Below, piece after piece: positions 1-11,562 of a DNA stretch of 64,000 bases. The translations under genes and the position numbers were made by a program. The notes under the pieces are model-generated. The model saw nothing but the letters and a program-made list of their open reading frames with translations, was not told where the DNA came from and ran no database searches. The DNA comes from Adiantum capillus-veneris (Eukaryota; Streptophyta; Polypodiopsida; Polypodiales; Pteridaceae). How positions within the stretch are numbered: position 1 is the first letter of the stretch; the number at the start of each line of letters is the position of its first letter. The stretch lies in the NCBI GenBank assembly GCA_014529385.2, contig CM043954.1, positions 5,743,806 to 5,807,805 on the forward strand, in the 5' to 3' direction.

Positions 1-377
1 ATGCCCCGGCCGACCCCAAAAAGGCGTACGTACTACACCGACGCACCGGCAACACACCATTCGACGGTATCACGCAACCACGACACCATTTTTCAGTAAA
101 CCGTAGGTTATCATCATCATTTTTCAGTTTTCACACAAGCCTTGTAAAATTCCCAATTTGTAAATTCCCTCTCTCTAGGTGATGGTCACAAAGGCCCACC
201 TAGAGGTTTTCATTTTTAATAACTCCCAAGACAAAGCAAGGGTCAACCACACCGGGCCCACCACCTTGCTTTGTCTCCCCGATTAGCTTACCCTAATTAA
301 ATCGTGATTACCCTAATCCCGATTACAAGAGAGAAATCTTGCCTTCTTGATAACCTCCCATTGTGTCAGCAGCAGCA

Positions 378-402
378 GGGGGGGGGGGGGGGGGGGGGGG
401 GG
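378..402. repeat. Poly-G tract, 25 bases
   Basis: An uninterrupted run of G follows an AGC triplet repeat. Such a run is G-quadruplex-prone and is also a common place for assembly length error. Confidence 0.95.
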
Positions 403-751
403 CAGTTCATGAGAGGTCAGTACTTGGTAGAGTTTTAGTGGTAAGAATTGACACTATTGGCATCACAGGGAGGGGACTTGTGTGATTGTTTGCTTTGGAA
501 ATTGCACCATGTGAAGGGAGCTACATCCACCTCTCGACTCCAATGGTCGATGCACACACACATACACGTTCTTGGTAGCAAGTTTCACAAGCATCAAGTC
601 GTCTTTAGAGAACGCACCAAGTAGATTCACCATCTCTTTTCCCTACCTCTCTATCACCACCGTGTGCCACCTCGTCGAAAGGAAGGTCATTTGTAAATAC
701 TGCAAGAAATAATTCTCTCTCACACCCTCGAGGGTTTTCATCATTTGTCAA

Positions 752-753
<2 letters not shown>

Positions 754-816
<63 letters not shown>
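754..816. repeat. (TG)n microsatellite
   Basis: About 31 uninterrupted TG units are seen directly in the sequence. Confidence 0.97.
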
Positions 817-818
<2 letters not shown>

Positions 819-1823
819 GTTTGTGTAAGTTTGTGGTGTTCACATCACCATGTTCTGTGTCCCATTAGGAAAATTTTGAACTCATTTTTGGGCCTTTTAA
901 GAGTGCCACATCATCAAAGTTGTACAAAAGAAAGCAAACCCATAGACCCCTCTAAATATTGCTTAGAACCCCATGATATGACCTATAATTGGAAAGTTCT
1001 TGAAAAATGGATTCTAAAGAGCCAACGTCCGAAAAGTTTGGATGACTTCTATGAAAGTTATGCCATTTTTTTTCAATCAGCCAGGTTTTGTTACGGTAAT
1101 CTAAAATCACCTTTTTCTAGATCTATATGAAGGCAATGTCCGATACATACATGCTATATATCAATAGATAGCAATTTTTAGAGTAGATTCTAAATATCCA
1201 ACCTCAGACAAGTTTGGATCTTATTTGCAAAAATTTACCGATCCCCACTTTTTAAAAGCTATGCCACATCAACAATTCTTACAAGGCCCATTTTTGAGTC
1301 CAAACTTTTCTTAATGTAGCCGCTCAAAGCTAAGTGGTGCCCCCTGTTCGCTTTACCGTGACCGACTCGAGGCGTACCATCGGCCCCCGACGTTTTAGAG
1401 GCCATCGGGGTTCGGGTATCGCTTTGCTCCCGTCAATTGCACACACGATGTAATATGTAAGATAACTAGTGGTGCTTGTTGGTTTCAAAAAATCATAAAA
1501 AGGAATTTTGCATGGTTACAATCATGATTTTTCTCAAACAACAAAAATTCCATTTTTAGGGGCAAACTTTAGGTAAATTAATTGTAACTCCTGGTAAATA
1601 CTATTTACCAATTATTGAACAAAATTTTCCACAAAATTTAAAGTTATCAAAACCCTTATTTTTGAGCACTCATTGAACTTGAAGTTGCATACGAAGCTCT
1701 ACATGGCCTAATAACTTTTCAATGAAAGAACAATAATACTTTGAAAATGCAATCTTGTTAGCTAGTATTCCAAAGCGACCTACTAGTTGGTTTGTCCCAC
1801 TTCACCTTTGGCGAGATATGGAG

Positions 1824-1826
<3 letters not shown>

Positions 1827-1870
<44 letters not shown>
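1827..1870. repeat. (GA)n microsatellite
   Basis: About 22 GA units are visible. The short open frame across it reads as Arg-Glu repeats and is an artefact of the repeat. Confidence 0.97.
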
Positions 1871-1872
<2 letters not shown>

Positions 1873-2150
1873 CAGAGATGACTGTACCTATGTCATTAAA
1901 AAGTTATATTTTTCTTCTTCTTTTCCTTCTCTCTTTCAACCTTTGACTTTGTTACTAAATAGAAAGCTCAACACTGAAAAGGGCATAGTATGCATACATG
2001 GACGGGCTCTTTATCACTAATTCAATGCCCCGTCTTGCATTGAACAGATTGTGGGACAAATTCTAAGTTGGATCGTTACTATGGTGAAAACTGTACATGA
2101 GGGAATAAGCTCTTCTTTAATATATGAGTATGGTCTCCTTTTTTAGGGTA

Positions 2151-2532
2151 TGTTAGGTTTGGTGCCTAAGCCCTAAGCCCACACCATGGAGCTCTCCCCT
2201 TACTTAACTTTGTCAAGATTCAATCCTACCACTTTTAGTTGATGGTTTCATTGAATCCACATGGTACACACACTCATGCATGACCTAGAAGATATTTGGT
2301 ATGTTCTTGATGCCTACCATTACCTATGATGTCATGCAATGCTCCCTCCAGAAGCCTATATAATGGCTCACTATTAATTTTTGGAGTTTAGCTCGATAAT
2401 CAATCCAATTTGTGTCTATTCTCCTTGTGCATTGAGTCTCCTAATAGTCCTTAGGGTGGTTGCACACGATGCTCTTTCTCTATCATCATGAATGCAAGCA
2501 TAATCTATACACTTTAATCTATGTACTTAACA
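2151..2532 (+). mobile_element. Ty1/copia-type LTR, 382 bp
   Basis: The segment begins TGTTAGG and ends TTAACA, so it has the TG...CA ends and a short terminal inverted repeat of an LTR. A TATA-like CTATATAATGG lies near 2,357. A Met-tRNA primer site follows two bases after the end. No matching second LTR or copia pol is visible downstream, so this is the 5' end of a truncated element or a relic. The CT/CA repeat 100 bp further on may mark the break. Assignment to copia rests on the primer type and the short LTR, which is inference. Confidence 0.65.
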
Positions 2533-2534
2533 TG

Positions 2535-2546
2535 TGGTATTAGAGC
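2535..2546 (+). other. Primer binding site, initiator Met-tRNA type
   Basis: TGGTATTAGAGC differs by one base from TGGTATCAGAGC, the usual Met-tRNA primer site of plant copia elements. It sits two bases after the LTR end. Confidence 0.7.
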
Positions 2547-2629
2547 TAAAGCTAGATTGTCTTTTAATCTAGCATTGGATCTTATCAAGTTTGCATTTTC
2601 ATCATAACCACTTCCAAGCTAGGAAATTG

Positions 2630-2632
<3 letters not shown>

Positions 2633-2714
<82 letters not shown>
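2633..2714. repeat. Compound (CT)n(CA)n microsatellite
   Basis: About 19 CT units run straight into about 22 CA units. The same compound pattern recurs in the LTRs of element B. Confidence 0.97.
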
Positions 2715-2716
<2 letters not shown>

Positions 2717-3698
2717 CCGCCACTCATACTTTCTTGCATTGCATTTATTTATGGACACAAGTTTGGATTGATTACCTTGTGTGTGTACGTGAGCATTGCA
2801 TTCATTTTATGCTTCAATTTGTTAGTCCACCTTAGTCCAAACCCCTATAAAAACTTTCATGTGTGTAAAAGAGCTAGCAAAGAGCTTTCCAATGAATCCA
2901 CTTATGCTTGATTTGAAGCTTTCTTGAGCTCACAAAGCCTTGGCTCTCCACTAGAATAATTTTAATACCTATAGGTGTCGTCTCCTTTGACAAGCAAGCA
3001 CCAAAGGTGGGTTGGCTTACGACGCACATCCTAAAGGAAACACGTTGGGGCCACGACTAAGGATAAGAGAATAATATCAAGGTCATGATTTTCCAACCTC
3101 TAAAAGTTCAAATATGACGAGAATTTTTCCAATCTGCAAAAGTTCAAAGATGACGAGAGACGACACCCAAAAAATAGGTGAAAGGAGAAGTCAATAATAA
3201 AAGAATCCTCAAAATAGAGTGACGTGAGATTCAAGATTGACGGCCACAATATGAATAGTTAAACACTAAATTTGATTGAAAAAGTTGATGCTAAAAATAG
3301 CAAAATAATCACGGACGCTTCACGAAGAATAAACCTCCATCAAGCTTGATACAAAAGCGTGATAGAGCAAAGCTCAATATCAAAGTGTGATCGAGCTACA
3401 CTCCATCGCGTTTTCCCATTTCTCCAAATTTTGAGCAGAAGACCCTAAAAAATTGGGACGAATTTGAGGGCGTCAAAATACAAATCAAGAAGTAAATGTA
3501 ATCAACGATTCACAACATCGATTTAGCACTAAACACTACAACAAACATTAATCATATTCCTCTTAACACAAAAGAATCATGGTTAACAAGAATCAATGCT
3601 CAAAAATAAAATTTGGAGAAATTATGAATCCTATAAGCAAACTGCATACACATAATTTATTTTGTCACCATGAGTTGAATCGTCGCGTGATCATTCCC
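2715..3698. other. No gene recognised
   Basis: This AT-rich stretch has no supported coding frame. A short phrase containing AAAGTTCAAA and ATGACGAGA is repeated near 3,103 and 3,138. It may be the decayed internal region of the minus-strand copia element whose primer site lies at 3,699. Confidence 0.4.
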
Positions 3699-3710
3699 GC
3701 TCTGATACCA
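3699..3710 (-). other. Primer binding site of a minus-strand copia-type element, LTR starting at 3,711
   Basis: GCTCTGATACCA is the exact reverse complement of TGGTATCAGAGC, the Met-tRNA primer site. It abuts TGTTGAGACG at 3,711, which would be the 3' edge of a minus-strand 5' LTR. I could not find the far end of that LTR, because it runs into the Helentron relic. Confidence 0.6.
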
Positions 3711-3947
3711 TGTTGAGACGTAGAGAGAAATATTTTTTCCTTGACTAAAAAGAACTTTGATTTTTTTTTATTCTTATTGGATACAATTAAAAATCAAAAC
3801 TCTGTCCCAAATGTCTTAATCTCAAGGTAATTAGGTCTCCACAATTTGGAAAAAAACAAGGTGAGGAATCACGGCGACCTGCTAACGAAAGGAATCTTGA
3901 AGGCATGGGCAGAAAACGGGAAGAGGGGGAGATTGAAATGTGTGGTG

Positions 3948-4832
3948 CTAGGCTAGTGGGAGTAGCAAGTAAATAGTAAAGTGGTCTGACCAAAATGAGA
4001 AGTTAGTGACTATTTTATGACAGGCAAGTAATTTGTAGTCCAAAGTTGAATTGTAAATTGTTGTGCTGTGGGTTATATGTTGCGCCATGGTGTGTGTGGC
4101 GAGAAGATTAAAAATAGCAATGTATTTAGGGATTTGGTAGTTAGCATTGATAAAGTCACCAAGTAGAATGGTAGGGGTGTGTTGGTGGTGAGGTGTAAGT
4201 AGAGTGCGCAATGTTTGTAGGAGCAAGGGAATTGGACTGGATGGTATGTGGTACAATGTTACCAGGGTTATTGACAGACGATATAGCGTAGTGAGGAGTG
4301 ATGTAATGCATTCTATCTCTTTTATAGAAATGATGTTGTCGTGTTGTAGATGTATGTTTTCTTTTGATGTGAAGAGGGACACTCCAATGGGGCTAGATGT
4401 TCAAGTCTGTGTAACCATGCATTACTATGGTATCATCATGTTGTAGTTTTGTTTCTTGAAGACAAAGAATGCGTGAAGCCATTAGGTTATCATCATGAAT
4501 AAGATTTTTGTAGTGTTTCTTAAGAGATACAATGTTAAGAAATTATATTATCAAGTGATGGGTAGAGAGCGTAGGTCAACCTGTGAAGGTTGCCTTCTTT
4601 TGATGTGAAGAGGGACACTTCAATGGGGCCAGATGTTCAAGTCTGTGTGTAACCATGCATTACTATGGTATCATCATGTTGTAGTTTTGTTTCTTGAAGA
4701 CAAAGAATGCGTGAAGCCATTAGGTTATCATCATGAATAAGATTTTTGTAGTGTTTCTTAAGAGATACAATGTTAAGAAATTATATTATCAAGTGATGGG
4801 TAGAGAGAGGAGGTCAACCTGTGAAGGTTGCC
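3948..4832 (-). pseudogene. Helentron endonuclease (EEP family), broken by a tandem duplication
   Basis: The N-terminal part reads SLKKHYKNLIHDDNL then RILCLQETKL, which is the LQE metal-binding motif of exonuclease-endonuclease-phosphatase domains. After a frame change the ORF at 3,948-4,382 shows the rest: TLYHIPSSP, then TILLGDF (the GDxN-type motif), then FSFWSDHFTIY (the SDH catalytic motif). Helentrons carry such a domain at the C-terminus of the Rep-helicase protein, and CR1-like LINEs have related ones. The upstream DUF6570 block favours Helentron. The first third is present twice because of a 236-bp duplication, and the frames are no longer joined. Confidence 0.68.
4361..4832. repeat. 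Tandem duplication, two copies of about 236 bp
   Basis: The sequence from CTTTTGATGTGAAGAGGG at 4,361 recurs from 4,597 with only a few differences, such as a 2-base TG gain. Both copies contain the LQET-coding part of the endonuclease, so the duplication arose inside the Helentron relic. Confidence 0.93.
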
Positions 4833-4991
4833 AAGTGGCTCGTATTTTGAGACGGTGCAGCTCATCTAAAGCTATTTGGTCTACTTTAATATGGGTGGAA
4901 GTTAATTCCATCAGGAGGTAAAGGTGGTTGGGAGGACCCCACGATTTTTTGAGTCATTACTTTGACTGTTTTGAAAAAAGATTCTCTATAT

Positions 4992-5260
4992 TTAGGGAAA
5001 ATCTTCTAGCACTGAGCATAAGTTCCCATTGAGCCATATGTTGATACCTATGCGTAACAAGTGAGTGGTATTTATGGGACTCACCATAGGAAAACTTAGC
5101 TCTTCACAGTATTCATATTTGAAAATACTCAAAGAACTATTTCCCTCAGTAGGAGCTACACAGAAGACTTCGACATTATGATCCACTACTTGCTGAGATG
5201 ACTCAATTCCATGGAGCATGACATCTGTGGCTAGATCATTTTCTTCTGGCGGTTCATTGT
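4992..5260 (-). pseudogene. Helentron pre-Rep segment (APxEG ... EELSFP)
   Basis: The frame contains VEVFCVAPTEGN, then LSIFKYEYCEELSFP. In Helitron-family proteins the paired phrases 'APGEG' and 'EExxFP' immediately precede the Rep domain. Here the sequence after ELSFP degenerates and no HUH motif or Rep tyrosines follow. The 3' neighbour is the endonuclease, so the break point of the internal deletion lies roughly at 4,840-5,050. Confidence 0.7.
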
Positions 5261-5288
5261 CATCAACAAAATCGTTAGGCAGAGGCTT

Positions 5289-5640
5289 CTACATACAATG
5301 AAAATGGTTGAGCCACTCGTTATTTAGAGTAATTTTTTCTTTCTTGTATAAAGATGTTTGCAATAGTTGAGTAGTGGCTTTCATTGTAAGCAATGAGCGG
5401 ACAACTCCGGAAAGGTAGCAATAGTTGTACTGGAGACCGCGCTTAATACCCATTAGTATCGAGGCTTCATCATGAATGAACCTCAACAGTATTTGTTGTG
5501 TTTTCTCCAGGGATGCCAAAATGTTAACAACGCTACCTCGTAATCCAAATTGACCATCATATGTAAGCTCCCTAATTTTGGCAAAAGGTAGCATAATGCT
5601 CACTAGGAGACTTTCTAAATATTTAACTTGTCTATTGTAT
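5289..5640 (-). pseudogene. Helentron DUF6570-like domain
   Basis: The frame reads PFAKIRELTYDGQFGLRG, then SVVNI, and later IKRGLQYNY, VVRSLL and LNNEWLNHF. This succession (PF-K-I-x-x-L, GQ-x-GL-x-G, VVNI, then a basic KR block and a VR block) is the signature of the DUF6570 domain found upstream of the helicase in Helitron/Helentron proteins. Reading continues upstream of the annotated Met, as far as KYLESLLVSIML, without a stop. The domain's function is not established. The usual LPR is here LLR, so the copy is decayed. Confidence 0.7.
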
Positions 5641-5710
5641 CCAAAGAGGAGTTAAATCCTATGAAATTCAATGGAGTGATAAATGCACCATGGTCTTGCC
5701 TTTTACGCCC

Positions 5711-5911
5711 TCAGGAAGTACAAACATAGTTCTCATGTATCTTGTTGGTTCCAGACCTCCCAAGTGCCGACCTACGCCCTTTTTGAGCTAATTGTGAAAA
5801 AAACATTAAACATCCACATTTAGAACATTGATATATAGGAACATCATTTGCTTGCTGTATAGCTTTGTTTGGTAAGGAGGCTTGTTCAATGTTTATGCTC
5901 AAGGGAATCAT
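5711..5911 (-). pseudogene. Helentron protein N-terminal zinc-finger segment
   Basis: The 66-residue frame holds a CxxC pair in QCSKCGCLMFF followed by a lone Cys near its end. This layout matches the Cys-rich start of Helitron-type proteins that carry DUF6570. Minus-strand frames at 5,965-6,442 upstream may be more of the same N-terminus, including a Ser-rich stretch, but have no clear motif. The segment ends in a stop and the next domain is in a different frame. It is a non-functional fragment whose identity depends on the neighbouring DUF6570 block. Confidence 0.55.
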
Positions 5912-6582
5912 GGGGTGTAATTGTTTTTTAAGTTTTTTAATTCTTGATGTTATTGCACCTATTTCTAGGGTGGTTCTGCCTTACTTAATTTTGTTGTTTC
6001 CTCGTAAGTATTGATAAGAGTATGTTCCAACGCACCGCTTTGAACAACACATTTGAGGGATTTGGTCCCAATGCTAAGAGCAGAAGAAACATCAATCTTA
6101 GGTAGGCTCGAAGCGGCCCTTGTGTGGAGAGGAGACACATGATCAGAAATGAGGCCACTATCCACTTCCAAGAATGACGTAGTTGTGTCACAATGCACTA
6201 TCTTGTTCACCATCTTCAAAGACCATTGAGTGGACACTAGATTCATCACACATAGGTTCCACGTTGTCATCGTTGGCCCCTGTAATGTTCATCGAGTGGA
6301 TTTGGTGAGGAGGAAGAAGCAGCCATATTGACAGAGAATGGTAAATAACAACTACACAATTATTACTTAACGTTGGAGAGGGGGAATGGGGGAACACACC
6401 CGGCACACAAACCAAGGCATCTCTATAGCTCAAGGTATCCACAACACTCCTATCCTCTCAAAAAAACCTTCAAAAAACACACTTTACACTAGCTGACCAT
6501 TGCTTGCTCATTTCTCGATGCTTACAAACTTCACAGGACCACCACACAATGCACACCTACTACCACTGTTCATCTCTACCCT

Positions 6583-6608
6583 CGCGCGCACGCGCGCACA
6601 CACACACA
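6583..6608. repeat. Alternating CG/CA tract
   Basis: Alternating purine-pyrimidine run (CGCGCGCA, CGCGCGCA, then CA repeats), a sequence type that favours Z-DNA. Confidence 0.85.
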
Positions 6609-7349
6609 AACAAAAACAACAACTCAATGCACTGCCGGTCTGGGGGGGTACATACATCTACATTGCCGGCACTGCGGGGTAACACAAGAGCAAGAGAAAT
6701 AGAAGGGGGAAGGGTAAACGACAGCAAGACTGGGCAATAGTGGTTTGATTATACTCCAAGAGGCACATACAAATTTTGCACTACCATCCAAATGCCCATT
6801 TTCATGAGAAAATACAAAGGGGGTTGATAGGCACACTCCTCTGTCAAAAAACTACACTCTACAAGCTTCAAAAGGCACCAAAAAAGCCTCTAATTTTATT
6901 ATAAATCGACTTTTCTGTGGGGAGTCTTCATGTTTGGAAGTTGCCCTCTAATTGGTCCATCTAGCATCCATATTTGGCATCTTTGGAAGGGTTAGTCGTC
7001 TTGTATCTGCTCTCTAGGTTCTCTGTTGAAGAGGGATGCACTAGTGATGTCGCTAGTGCCCCTTGGCATTTTGAAAATTTATATATTTTTTGGCCTCTTT
7101 CCACCTTGGTGTGTCTCCCCATTGACCTGCCTTTAATTCTCCTCTGACCATCCCCCTCCCTTGAACTGTTCACTCGGTCGTCCTTTGAACTCTCTCTCTC
7201 TGACACACTCTCTTTCTCTCTCCAGTTGTGGTTGGCCTGACCTTGCATTGCCCATTCGGATGGCCTTTTAATTGCCCTCTTGACTGCCTAGACCTGCTCT
7301 CCCTTGCCTTTGAGCTCTCTCTCTCCACTAGCACTAGCGAGATCGCTAG
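6609..7349. other. No gene recognised
   Basis: Only short frames without motifs are present. The stretch lies between the Helentron relic and the truncated end of the LINE. A pyrimidine-rich region at 7,185-7,330 produces Arg/Glu-rich artefact frames on the minus strand. Confidence 0.45.
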
Positions 7350-7352
7350 TGT

Positions 7353-7383
<31 letters not shown>

Positions 7384-7390
7384 GGGGGGG
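7350..7390. repeat. (GT)n followed by poly-G
   Basis: About 8 GT units run into 24 G. This is exactly where the LINE reading stops, so the repeat marks its 3' truncation. Confidence 0.95.
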
Positions 7391-9735
7391 ATTTGTCTTC
7401 TAAATATTGAGAGGGGCTCACACCCATAGGAACAAGTCTGAACACCTGACCTTCTCTGATTTCCACACAACCAGTTTCGATTATGACTTGTGGGACCTGG
7501 TCCTTGGAGCATTTAAATCTAGTCTCGGAATGGTTGATCACTGAACCACTAGCCTTATAGAAGGTGTCCAAGCAGGTCCAAAAGTGCTCGACAGAACCTG
7601 TTTCATTAGACATCACAGAGTTTGTCATCTGCAAACTGTTGTAAAACCAGCTCCTTGGAAGAACCAGGGATCTTGATGCCCTTTATTAGGCCTTTCTTAA
7701 GAGCGTCCTGCACTAGCCATCCCAATAAGGCAAAGCATATGGCATAAAGGAGAGGGGATATAGGGCAGCCCTGTCTGATTGATTTTTTCAAAGAAAAAGC
7801 ATCTAATAGATCACCATTAATCGAGATTCTAGCATAGGCATTTCCAAAAAGTAATTGAATGAACTTGATGAAGATTTGGCCAAAACCAATATCATGCAGA
7901 GATTGAAAGATGAAATCCCATTCCATCCTATCATAAGCCTTATCAAAATCGATTTTGAAAAAAACAAAGTCTTGCTCACTGCTTTGAAGGAGATCAATGG
8001 TTTCCCACAAAGTAATAATGGTATCAAGGATAAACCTCCCCCTAATAAATCCTTTCTGTTCGGGGAGGATGATCTGGTGCATAATGGGACTTATTCTTCT
8101 AGCTAGAGACAAAGAGAAAATTTTGTACACAGAAGTCAGGTAGGAGATAGGCCTCCAATCCCCTAGGTCCTCCTTTTCTCCCCTTTTGTGTATGAGCTTA
8201 TTAACACCAGTGTTCATAGAGGTGGAGAGAGCTCCTATCCTAATGGCCCCATTCCATATGGACAAGAGATGTTGGACTAGAAAATCTTTATACAGTTTGA
8301 AAAATTCATTTGGAAGATTGTCAATACCAGGTGATTCACCATCCTTAAGAGCATCTATAGAATCGTTTAGCTCCCCTTCGGATAGGGGCTGATCCAACCT
8401 TTGAGCTACCTGTATTGGCACAGATTTCTTTCTTATTCTGGCAATGGTAGCTCTAGCAATGGTGTGATCACCCCTCTTTTGGGGGGAGCTGAAAAGATTT
8501 CAGAAAAGAACGCTTCAGCAACCTTCAGATCATCGACATGATTATTTACAACTTGACTATCTTTATTTCTCAAAAAAGGAATAAAATCCTTTGTTTTTTT
8601 CTTTTTAAGAAGATTAAACATGTGTTTATCAGACCTGTCAATTTTGCTAGCCCAAAAGTCTCTTGTCCAATGGATTGAGGCCTTAGTAGCTAAGAGCTCC
8701 TCATCTCTAAGCTTGGTCTTTAGCTCGACTAGTTGGGGACTAGGAGGGCTCCCAGGCAGTAGGCCATCTTTTAGCGATTTAATTTGTCTCCTTATCATCA
8801 TTCTTCTGCTATTCCTAATGTCTCTAGCCTTGGCTTTATACTCTGTAAGAAGCTTTTGTGTTTGTTTAACAGCTTGATCCCAAGATTTAAAGATAGAGGT
8901 ATTACCAGAAAAAGAATCTGCAAAGATGTTTTTTACTTTCTCTCTTATAAATCCCAAGGACAGCAGTGTTTGATCCACATGAGGTCAACCGGCTTTGTAC
9001 ATACATACTTCCTTCTGGAGATCAACAATGACAGGAGAATGATCAGACATAAGAATGGAATTATCCTTTTTGCATCTTACCTGCCAGAAATCATTAAGCA
9101 CATTCTGCTCAAGTAAACTCTGTCCAACCTTGCTCCGCTGTAGCAACTACCATGTTGCTTGTTTGACCAAGTCAGGCCAGTTTCTTCTGAAATATCCACC
9201 AGGTTAAGCTTGGCAATTGTATTATTACAATTGAGCTTTTCTCTACTATTGATGGTTTGTCCAAGTTGATTCCATCTGTCATATATAGACTCAACCAAAT
9301 TAAAGTCCCCTGCAAAAAAACAGGTCGGACTTGGCAGACTAGTGACCTCCTCCCAGATGGAAGCTCTTTCTCCTGATGAATTAGAAGCATAAAGGGAAAT
9401 GACTGTGAAGCCAAAAGGTTTATTGAGGGTAACAGCTACCCAGTGACCTTTTGTAGAGGAATGGATGTTTATCACTTGATTAGTATATTTTTCTGAAATA
9501 CCCAATGCAGCTCCACCCTGCCAGTGGGGTGCGAGGTGGTAAACCATTTAAAGCTTGCTCCAAGTTTCTGCAGGTTAGAGGACAAAATCTGACCAGAGGC
9601 TTTGATCTCCTGTAAGCATATAAATTCAGCTTTTACATTAGATTCCAGCATCCAACACTTGATGGCTTGGGCCCTGATTGGGTCTGTCAAGCCTTTACAA
9701 TTAAAAGACAAAGCACTAATGTTTGGGCATTTCAT
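7391..9735 (-). pseudogene. LINE ORF2: endonuclease and reverse transcriptase, 3' truncated
   Basis: ORF2 starts MKCPNISALSFNCKGLTD near 9,735. The EEP endonuclease keeps FICLQEIKA, GGAALGIS, SLYASNSSGE, CFFAGDFNLVE, ARLDRVYLS and, in another frame near 9,040, VSDHSPVIVDL, so all main catalytic blocks are still recognisable. A linker at 8,433-8,978 follows. The RT at 7,606-8,421 shows PNEFFKLY, WRPISYLTSVYKI, GFIRGRFI, FKIDFDKAYDRMEWDF, RQGCPISPLLYAI and QQFADDKL (the FADD active site). After a frameshift the text continues to GVSPSQYLE at the G-tract. Frameshifts near 9,500, 9,080 and 7,610 and several stops make it inactive. Confidence 0.88.
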
Positions 9736-11562
9736 TTCTTGCTGTTTTTAGAGGGTTTAGCCAGAGATACTGAGACCCTTGTGGGGTCTTTGATGGTTCT
9801 TGTTTCCTTTTGGTTGAGATACTGGGTAGAAGTGGGAGCCTCTCCTCTTCAGCTTGTGTCATAAGAATGTCCACTAATTTGTCTGGGTCCATGCTAAGCT
9901 GAGCTTTAACTTGGTTGTCTTGTTCTTGTAGTTGGGTTTCAAAAAGATTGTCCTCACTTTTGTTTGCCTTTGTCTTGAGTGCTAGGAACAGAGAAATCTT
10001 CTGAGTCAGAAGATGAAGAGGAGGTTGTCCCCTTGACATCATTCATGGGACTGTTCAGAGGGGAGAACAGCTTTTTTTTGCAAGGGATTTTGTACTGGTC
10101 CATGTGAGAAAACTCGGTCCTGAGATGCATTATTGATATCCTCACCTTGGGTGGGGCAACACTCCTGAGATTTTTCAGTTTCTTCATGTTTGGGAAGATC
10201 ATAACTGAAGGGATCAAATACATCCTCAAGAAGGGGGCTAAAGCTATTTTTATTCCTCGCGGTAGTTGGCCTTGTATTGCTGTTGTTTCTTGAGTTGTTT
10301 CTCCTTGAGACAGGTTGGAAGTCCTTCTTTTTTGGAGGGGGCTGAGGTGACTGAGCAGGTTGAGGTTTTAGATCTAGACAAACCTTTATGAAATGGCCTT
10401 GTTTAAATCAGTGGAAGCAATCATTCGGTAAGTTCCTATAAGCCACAAGTTGAAGGTGAAGCTGGTTGCCTTCTGAGTCTTTGATAGGGATTAATGTTTT
10501 CAAATCAGCTTTCAAGTCTACTTCTATCAATAGCTGAGGGTCCCATTTAGGGTAACTCCCCCTCTTGATCTTTGCCCTAGAGCTCTACCAATGCATAACC
10601 CAGTGTTCTTAAGCCATGGGTAAAATTCCACAGGCAAGTCAGGGAAATCAATCCAAATAGGGGCTTTTATTGGTTTAGGCCCTCTAGGGTTAAACCCTAA
10701 ATACCAGTTGAACACCAGCAATGGAGATTTTCTGATTAGCCATTGCCCTTGGCTGACTATATGTAGAGCATCATTCGCATCCTCACAAAAAAAATAGATA
10801 GTAATTGTTGAAGAGATATTGAACATGTGTTACCTTGATGTTGTTGTTATCCCAATTCTGAGCCATCCATGTTGTCAAGGCTTCAATAGAGGGTCTTGCA
10901 CCATGTAGCAATCTGATTATCTGCAGTTGGGAGTGCCACTGCTCTAGTTCTTTGGAGTGGATGGTAACCCCTATTTCTTCAGGAGAAGTACCCCCTTCAT
11001 CTTCCTGAGCATTTGAATATTCTGGACCATTGTCTGATTCCTGGTTATTTTGGTTGAGTGGAGGCTGGAGAGGAATGTCTTTCTCTATCTCCCCTGGAGG
11101 GGTGACTACATTTTGAATGCCATAGCCTTCTCCCAGTTGCTTGGAGAACAATCGAATGTCATGATGTATTACTGGAGGAGCAATACCTGCCTTGAGAGTA
11201 ACTTGAGGTAAATGTTCATACATTTGCGCCTGCTGTATGTGAGTTGTACCCAACTGCCTCAGTTGCTCTACTAGAGGGAAGCCCCCATTGATTGGGTTCC
11301 TTGGAGGCATGCTAGCCATTGATGCATAAGAGGGGGGTAAGGCTTGCATGAGGGCTCCTCTAGGGCTTTGGATGGCATGTCTAACAGGGAGGACAACAGG
11401 GGATGAGCCATTAGCTAAAGGACCTTGAAACAGAGGACTATATGCAGTGATAGATGGCACAAAAGGCGAAATGACTGATGAACCTGGATTGTTGGGTACT
11501 GAGCGCACGAACCCATTTCTCAGTGCATCATGGAGTTCCATTGTTTCCGCCCCCCACCCCAA
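9716..11562 (-). pseudogene. LINE ORF1 protein (DUF4283-like, zinc knuckle), frameshifted
   Basis: ORF1 of plant LINEs encodes an RNA-binding protein that coats the element RNA. The frame starts MGWGAETMELHDALRNGF, with an unstructured Pro/Gln-rich first 200 residues, and shifts frame at an 8-A run near 10,790. It then shows the DUF4283 hallmarks IYFFCEDANDALHI, GQWLI, LGFNPRGPK and WIDFPDLPVEFYP. Further on a CCHC knuckle DCFH-x-FKQGHFIKVC is visible around 10,400, with its second Cys replaced by a stop. The C-terminal part at 9,716-10,042 overlaps the start of ORF2 by about 20 bases, which is usual for the family. About 615 codons in total. Confidence 0.8.

Larger units (their letters stand above)
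1..2150. other. Gene-free stretch with microsatellites
   Basis: I see no supported gene here. The short open frames lack recognisable motifs and two of them run through simple repeats. A GC-richer patch near 1,330-1,430 stands out from the AT-rich surroundings but I cannot assign it. Confidence 0.5.
3948..6442 (-). mobile_element. Helentron (Helitron2-type) relic lacking Rep and helicase
   Basis: Read on the minus strand, this region gives in order a Cys-rich N-terminal segment, a DUF6570-like domain, the acidic segment that normally precedes the Rep domain, and then directly an apurinic-type endonuclease. In autonomous Helentrons a rolling-circle HUH Rep and a PIF1-type helicase lie between the last two. 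That whole core is missing, so the copy cannot transpose itself. Frameshifts and stops separate all the blocks. The terminal sequences of the element were not identified, so the outer limits are approximate. Confidence 0.72.

Noticed and set aside
831-1130. 99-codon frame
   Set aside because: No motif, starts next to a GT repeat and lacks any context supporting a gene.
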